This document shows, one piece after another, positions 60,013 through 64,000 of a stretch of 64,000 nt of DNA (position 1 is the first letter of the stretch; every line of letters begins with the position of its first letter). A program made the position numbers and the translations under genes. This stretch comes from CAYJDG01 sp964368875 (lineage in GTDB: Bacteria > Pseudomonadota > Alphaproteobacteria > Micavibrionales > Micavibrionaceae). Location: assembly GCA_964368875.1 (NCBI GenBank), contig CAYJDG010000006.1:7351-71350 (forward strand), given 5' to 3'. Below the pieces are notes generated by a model. That model did no database searches. It worked only from the letters and a program-made list of their open reading frames with translations, and was not told the origin of the DNA.

Positions 60013-60560
60013 TGCTTTATATCCAACAATCGCTCGCGCCGGATGAAGAGTTGATCCACATCGGGCGGTTCCATTGGTTTTATGATGTTATCGCCATCAT
60101 GAATATTTTCTGGGGGCTGTTCTTCTCGATCTCGCTTCTCGTCGCGTGCGTCTATCTACAGAAATATATCCCGTTCGAAATTACAACGTCGAAGATAGAT
60201 GCCACCGATACGATGCTGTCGGTCATTCAGAAGCTGCATCCTGGTATAAAGCTTTTTTCGCTGATTATCTTTTTGCTTGGGGTTTTGAAATTTGCCCAGA
60301 TGCTGGTGATCAAGGCGACAACCGAAATCGCCATTACCACAACGCGGCTTGTATATAAACGCGGCCTCGTTGCCCGGTATGTTGGGGAAATGAACATTGA
60401 TCGTATCGAAGGTGTTTCGGTGCTGCAATCTGTACTTGGCCGGATCTTTAACTTCGGTCAGGTGGTTGTGCGCGGGATGGGGGTTGGCGAGCTGATCTTG
60501 CCTGTCATCTCCGATCCCGTGAAGTTTCGTCGGGCCATAGAAAAAGCAAGGACAGGTTGA
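60012..60560 (+). CDS. PH (bPH2/YdbS-like) domain membrane protein
   Basis: This 182-residue protein has two membrane spans (about 25-47 and 78-96). A bacterial PH domain follows: TTEIAITTTRLVYKRGLVARYVGEMNIDRIEGVSVLQSVLGRIFNFGQVVVRGMGVGELILPVISDP. Function is not established for most members. It starts inside the pfkA stop and is followed two bases later by a second PH protein, so the pair probably acts together at the inner membrane. Confidence 0.8.
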   Translation: MLYIQQSLAPDEELIHIGRFHWFYDVIAIMNIFWGLFFSISLLVACVYLQKYIPFEITTSKIDATDTMLSVIQKLHPGIKLFSLIIFLLGVLKFAQMLVIKATTEIAITTTRLVYKRGLVARYVGEMNIDRIEGVSVLQSVLGRIFNFGQVVVRGMGVGELILPVISDPVKFRRAIEKARTG

Positions 60561-60562
60561 AC

Positions 60563-61093
60563 ATGGATGCCAGATCAGTAATGAGAGACAAGCAGGGCAA
60601 GGATTTGCCGGTTCAGCTCCGTCCTGACGAAACCATGTTGGTGCGTGGGCGTATCTCTGGCGGTATTTACTGGAAGACGATTGCTTTCGCTATAATTGCG
60701 ATCGCCATTACCTTGCTGGTTGCTTGGCAACTAGGGGTGTTATTTGCACTCGTAACTGGTGTGGCTGCGCTTTACGCATTCATGATGTCTCGGGCGCTTC
60801 TGCTGATCGTGACCGATCAGCGGATTTTCATTCGCTCCGGGATCATCAAAATCGATACGATTCAATTGCGCTATGACCGGATTGAAAGTGTTGAAATTCA
60901 ACGTACCATTCCCGGCCAGCTACTAGGCTATGCAACCGTGATGATCACTGGGGTCGGGGCGAAGCTTGGCTTCATTCCGTATCTTGATAATGCTGTAAAA
61001 ATTCGCGATGTCATCAATGAAATTCTCTACAAGCGCGAAGAGAAACCGACGCACGTCATCGTCGATGCGGTCGATCCTGCAGCCAAGCTGTAA
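60563..61093 (+). CDS. PH (bPH2-like) domain membrane protein, second of pair
   Basis: Starting at ATG 60563 (MDARSVMRDKQGKD) gives 176 residues; a TTG at 60557 is possible. Two adjacent hydrophobic spans (about 35-75: IAFAIIAIAITLLVAW and LFALVTGVAALYAFMM) precede a PH domain (LLIVTDQRIFIRSGIIKIDTIQLRYDRIESVEIQRTIPGQLLGYATVMITGVGAKLGFIPYLDN). It is related in plan to the previous protein but diverged. The substrate or partner is unknown. Confidence 0.8.
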   Translation: MDARSVMRDKQGKDLPVQLRPDETMLVRGRISGGIYWKTIAFAIIAIAITLLVAWQLGVLFALVTGVAALYAFMMSRALLLIVTDQRIFIRSGIIKIDTIQLRYDRIESVEIQRTIPGQLLGYATVMITGVGAKLGFIPYLDNAVKIRDVINEILYKREEKPTHVIVDAVDPAAKL

Positions 61094-61174
61094 TTTCAGG
61101 AAGAGCTTTCCTCGTCAGCATAATTTGTGCTAACTCTGTGGCTTGTAACCAAGCTTGCACCAGAGGTTTTTGCT

Positions 61175-62890
61175 ATGTCATGGGATAAATCAAAGCTCCC
61201 GAGCCGCCACGTTTCCATCGGTCCGAAAAGCGCGCCGCACCGTTCTTATTATTATGCGATGGGCATGACGGAAGAGCAGATTAATCAGCCCTTTGTCGGC
61301 GTAGCAACCTGCTGGAACGAAGCCGCTCCATGTAACATCGCGCTCTCGCGTCAGGCGCAGGCCGTTAAAAAAGGCGTCGCCTCTGCCGGAGCAACGCCCC
61401 GGGAGTTTACGACCATCACTGTGACGGATGGCATTGCCATGGGTCATGAAGGCATGCGCTCCTCGCTGCCATCGCGCGATGCGATTGCCGATACGGTTGA
61501 ACTGACGATGCGCGGGCATTGCTATGATGCGCTGGTAGGCCTTGCCGGCTGCGATAAATCTTTGCCGGGTATGATGATGGCAATGCTGCGCCTCAACGTA
61601 CCGTCCGTCTTCATGTATGGCGGCTCGATCCTGCCCGGAAAATTCCGCGGCAAAGATGTGACCGTGATCGATGTCTTCGAAGGCGTCGGCAAACATGCGA
61701 CCGGAGAATTCTCCGACAAAGATCTCAAAGAAATGGAATGCTGCGCCTGTCCGTCTGCTGGTGCGTGTGGCGGCCAGTTCACGGCCAACACGATGGCCTG
61801 CGTGTCCGAAGCCATCGGCCTTGCTTTGCCGAATTCGGCAGGGGCTCCGGCACCGTATGAAAGTCGTGATGAGTATGCGCAGGCGTCTGGGGTTGCCGTC
61901 GTCGATTTGATCCGCAGCAATCTGCGTCCGCGAGATTTCGTTACGCTTAAATCTTTTGAAAATGCCGCGATGGTTGTTGCTGCAACGGGCGGTTCAACGA
62001 ATGCCGCGCTCCATCTGCCAGCCATGGCGCATGAATGTGGCATAGATTTCGATATAGATGCCGTTACCAAAATCATGCGCAACACGCCATATATCGCCAG
62101 CCTGAAACCGGGTGGAAAATACGTAGCTAAGGATCTCTATGATATTGGCGGCGTATCCGTTGTCCTGAAGGAGCTGCTAAAGGGTGGTTACTTGCATGGC
62201 GACTGCATGACGGTGACAGGAAAAACGCTTGAGGCCAACCTGACCGACATCAAATTCCCTGAAAATCAGGATGTCGTCTCCCGCATCGAAACGCCGATCT
62301 CGACGACAGGCGGCGTGGTTGGTCTGAAGGGCAATCTTGCCCCTGATAGCGCCATCGTCAAAATCGCTGGTATGACCGACCTTGTTTTTGAGGGGCCAGC
62401 GCGGTGTTTCGACAGCGAAGATGCCTGTCTACAGGCTGTTCTCGATCGCAAATATAAAGAAGGCGAAGTGCTGGTAATCCGCTATGAGGGTCCAAAAGGC
62501 GGGCCGGGGATGAAGGAAATGCTTTCAACCACCGCGGCTTTGTACGGGCAGGGGATGGGTAACAAGGTCGCCCTGATCACGGACGGACGCTTCTCAGGTG
62601 GTACGCGTGGCTTCTGTATTGGCCATGTTGGGCCTGAGGCTGCCGTAGGTGGTCCGATTGGCTTGCTGAAAGACGGCGACATTATTCGCATCGATGCTGA
62701 TAAAGGGACGCTGGATGTTAAACTGACGGACGCGGAGCTTGCCGAGCGTCGCGCCGCATGGAAACCGCGCGAGCATCAGTATCAGTCAGGAGCCATCTGG
62801 AAGTTTGTTCAACTGGTTGGTCCCGCAAGCAAAGGCGCTGTGACTCATCCGGGCGGCAAGGCTGAAAAACATTGCTATGCGGATATTTAA
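61175..62890 (+). CDS. ilvD: Dihydroxy-acid dehydratase
   Basis: Starting at ATG 61175 (MSWDKSKLPSRHVSIGP), nine bases after AGAGG, gives 571 residues. It is the Fe-S enzyme that dehydrates dihydroxy acids in valine and isoleucine synthesis. It shows GVATCWNEAAPCN, VGLAGCDKSLPGMMMAM, ECCACPSAGACGGQFTANTM, and GGPGMKEMLSTTAALYGQGMG...DGRFSGGTRGFCIGHVGPEA. The Cys positions for the cluster are present. It overlaps the following small membrane gene by 14 bp. Confidence 0.96.
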   Translation: MSWDKSKLPSRHVSIGPKSAPHRSYYYAMGMTEEQINQPFVGVATCWNEAAPCNIALSRQAQAVKKGVASAGATPREFTTITVTDGIAMGHEGMRSSLPSRDAIADTVELTMRGHCYDALVGLAGCDKSLPGMMMAMLRLNVPSVFMYGGSILPGKFRGKDVTVIDVFEGVGKHATGEFSDKDLKEMECCACPSAGACGGQFTANTMACVSEAIGLALPNSAGAPAPYESRDEYAQASGVAVVDLIRSNLRPRDFVTLKSFENAAMVVAATGGSTNAALHLPAMAHECGIDFDIDAVTKIMRNTPYIASLKPGGKYVAKDLYDIGGVSVVLKELLKGGYLHGDCMTVTGKTLEANLTDIKFPENQDVVSRIETPISTTGGVVGLKGNLAPDSAIVKIAGMTDLVFEGPARCFDSEDACLQAVLDRKYKEGEVLVIRYEGPKGGPGMKEMLSTTAALYGQGMGNKVALITDGRFSGGTRGFCIGHVGPEAAVGGPIGLLKDGDIIRIDADKGTLDVKLTDAELAERRAAWKPREHQYQSGAIWKFVQLVGPASKGAVTHPGGKAEKHCYADI

Positions 62891-63386
62891 TCAGATCCTT
62901 CGCTTTATAGGCGGATCCGTTCGCCGTCTGGCGATTTTAGGCGCAGTTGTGCTCTTCTTTGGCGGGCAGCTGATGGGCTGGTGGCAGTCGCCCAATCTGG
63001 TCAATGTCAATCTGACCACGCCCCCTGAGCTAACTGAAATATTAACCCACCCTGCAGTGCAGGAGGGCGGTGCTGTCTGGTCGGGCGGCAAGCGGTCTGC
63101 TGAGAATGCCAAACAGCATTTTCACAAGCATGGGGACGAGTTCCCCTTTAAAACCGAAGCAGAATATGTTGAGGCCGCGCTGAATTTTGTGCAGGATCCT
63201 CCTGCGGGAACGCAAATAGCTGTGCAGGATGACGGCGATCAGGTTTATTATAATTCGCAGCTCAATTACTTCGCAGTGACCAGTCCGGAGCAGAAAATAC
63301 GTACTTTCTTCCGGCCTGACCCCAAAATTCACGGCTATAAAACCAATCAGGATTATTTTCAGGCGCAGGTAGCGAAGAAATATTGA
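62877..63386 (+). CDS. Membrane-anchored putative BECR-fold nuclease-type protein
   Basis: This 169-residue protein has one N-terminal hydrophobic segment (about 18-36, LAILGAVVLFFGGQLMGWW) and a C-terminal domain of about 85 residues. That domain resembles toxin or phage-associated Barnase/EndoU/ColicinE5/RelE-like nuclease domains: HFHKHGDEFPFKTEAEYVEAALNF, PPAGT, GDQVYYNSQLNYFAV, and KIRTFFRPDPKIHGYKTNQDYFQAQ. In relatives this sits at the end of long toxins; here it is almost alone behind an anchor. It begins 14 bp inside ilvD and is followed with no gap by a zinc-ribbon protein of immunity type. Toxin activity is inference. Confidence 0.6.
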   Translation: MRIFNQILRFIGGSVRRLAILGAVVLFFGGQLMGWWQSPNLVNVNLTTPPELTEILTHPAVQEGGAVWSGGKRSAENAKQHFHKHGDEFPFKTEAEYVEAALNFVQDPPAGTQIAVQDDGDQVYYNSQLNYFAVTSPEQKIRTFFRPDPKIHGYKTNQDYFQAQVAKKY

Positions 63387-63677
63387 ATGAAGAAAATTTT
63401 AAAAAAATTGAATCCAAAATATTGTCGTGTCTGCGGGCTTGAGCAATTGACGTACCCCTGGGGTGCCGATGGCACCAAGCCAAGCTTTGAAATCTGCGCC
63501 TGCTGCGGGGTTGAGTTTGGCAATGATGATTCGACGCCGACCGCCGTGCGCCGTGCGCGCGAGAAGTGGATGACTGCTAAGTATGTCTGGGCCGACCCGA
63601 CCCGCAAGCCGCATGACTGGAAACCAGAGGCACAACTCTCTTGTTTGAAAGAAACCCAATGGGATCCTTGGGCTTAG
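63387..63677 (+). CDS. Zinc-ribbon protein, candidate immunity partner
   Basis: This 96-residue soluble protein has Cys13-x2-Cys16 (CRVCGLEQ) and Cys37-x-Cys39-Cys40 (ICACCGVEFG), likely a zinc ribbon. Then come PWGADGTKPSFEI and a Trp/Lys-rich C terminus (REKWMTAKYVWADPTRKPHDWKPEAQL). This layout resembles small proteins often found beside polymorphic-toxin domains as likely immunity proteins; I cannot confirm the family without a search. It starts at the base after the stop of the putative nuclease, so the two are translated together. Confidence 0.6.
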   Translation: MKKILKKLNPKYCRVCGLEQLTYPWGADGTKPSFEICACCGVEFGNDDSTPTAVRRAREKWMTAKYVWADPTRKPHDWKPEAQLSCLKETQWDPWA

Positions 63678-63729
63678 TCAAAAGTTATGGTATACTAATC
63701 TGAGTAACCAGAGTTTTCGTTCCCGCCCC

Positions 63730-64000
63730 ATGAAGCGCCTTCTTCTCTCCACAGTTTCACTCTTGATGCTGACCGGCAGTGTTGTTCTGCCGGTGAAGGC
63801 GGCTGACACCGAAGTCGTCGCGGCTTTAGAGCTATCGCCAGCGCAGAAGGCCTTGGCCGATCTGCTCAAGCGCGGCAGTGCACAAGGTGTTCCGCTGATG
63901 TATCCGCAAGGTGTCAAAGAGGCCTACGCCAAGCGTGACTATACGCAGTTCTGGACCGACAAAGACAACATCACTAAAAAATCAGTGGCTGCTATCAATG
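63730..64000 (+). CDS. L,D-transpeptidase (YcbB-type) N terminus, cut by window edge
   Basis: An ATG at 63730 opens a frame that runs off the right edge after 90 codons. It has a signal peptide (ending VKA-AD at about residue 24) and then GVKEAYAKRDYTQFWTDKD. This resembles the N-terminal scaffold domain of YcbB-type L,D-transpeptidases (pattern YxxRxYxPxW). The catalytic domain lies outside the window, so this is a tentative call. No ribosome-binding site is striking. Confidence 0.45.
   Translation, partial: MKRLLLSTVSLLMLTGSVVLPVKAADTEVVAALELSPAQKALADLLKRGSAQGVPLMYPQGVKEAYAKRDYTQFWTDKDNITKKSVAAIN

Noticed and set aside
61094..61174. Possible leader or riboswitch before ilvD
   Set aside because: Only a short GGAAGAGCTTTCC stem is visible; nothing matches a known riboswitch or a branched-chain leader peptide.

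Overview
The window reads as part of an alphaproteobacterial chromosome, probably from a draft or metagenome-derived assembly, because a run of exactly 100 N interrupts one gene at 54527-54626. The alphaproteobacterial assignment rests on gene content and order: a MucR/Ros regulator, a ubiK-ybjN-proC block, an lgt-midA-pgeF block, a long L25/Ctc protein, and a PHA set (phaR, phaC, phaA, phaB and a phasin). A Micavibrio-like or Rhodospirillales-like lineage is possible but cannot be settled from sequence reading alone. Genes are dense, on both strands, with many 1-20 bp overlaps. No IS element, prophage or CRISPR array was seen.

Left end (1-10 kb): an alginate-type exopolysaccharide locus. Two AlgX/AlgJ-like acetyltransferase-fold proteins lie on the + strand. 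The first is cut by the window edge. The second has lost the Asp and Ser of the catalytic triad. On the - strand runs alg44 (PilZ c-di-GMP receptor) - algA - algK (short) - algE - algC. A mucR gene is divergent from alg44. alg8, algD, algG, algL and algI are not in the window. A two-tier palindromic repeat follows mucR.

10-24 kb: housekeeping genes. These include proC, ybjN, ubiK, hldD (LPS heptose), lgt-midA-pgeF, prs, a CMD-family protein with an FAD/NAD oxidoreductase (preceded by a tiny Met/Cys-rich ORF), rplY-pth-ychF, an EF-hand secreted protein, pip and ilvE.

24-40 kb: an OmpR/EnvZ-type pair, an LhgO-like oxidase, csaA, a phasin, a large PAS histidine kinase, recX, an ABC-2 permease, hslO, an OmpA-type lipoprotein, tRNA-Gly(CCC), a small SDR operon flanked by two micro-ORFs and headed by a strong operator-like palindrome, a LysE-type exporter, purC, a DJ-1/PfpI protein, and prfB with its +1 programmed frameshift.

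40-55 kb: three poorly known envelope genes in a row (tandem TcpQ-like domains; an 858-residue secreted coiled-coil protein; a His-rich polytopic membrane protein), an EAL phosphodiesterase with a degenerate GGDEF domain, the PHA cluster, a cNMP-binding protein and a large AsmA protein. The Alg44 PilZ receptor and the EAL protein suggest c-di-GMP control of surface polymer, but a direct link between them is inference.

55-64 kb: an RHH protein, fumC, purK-purE-ydcH, an ATP-type group III phosphofructokinase with two PH-domain membrane proteins, ilvD, a candidate membrane-anchored nuclease-toxin/zinc-ribbon immunity pair, and the start of an L,D-transpeptidase-like gene cut by the right edge.
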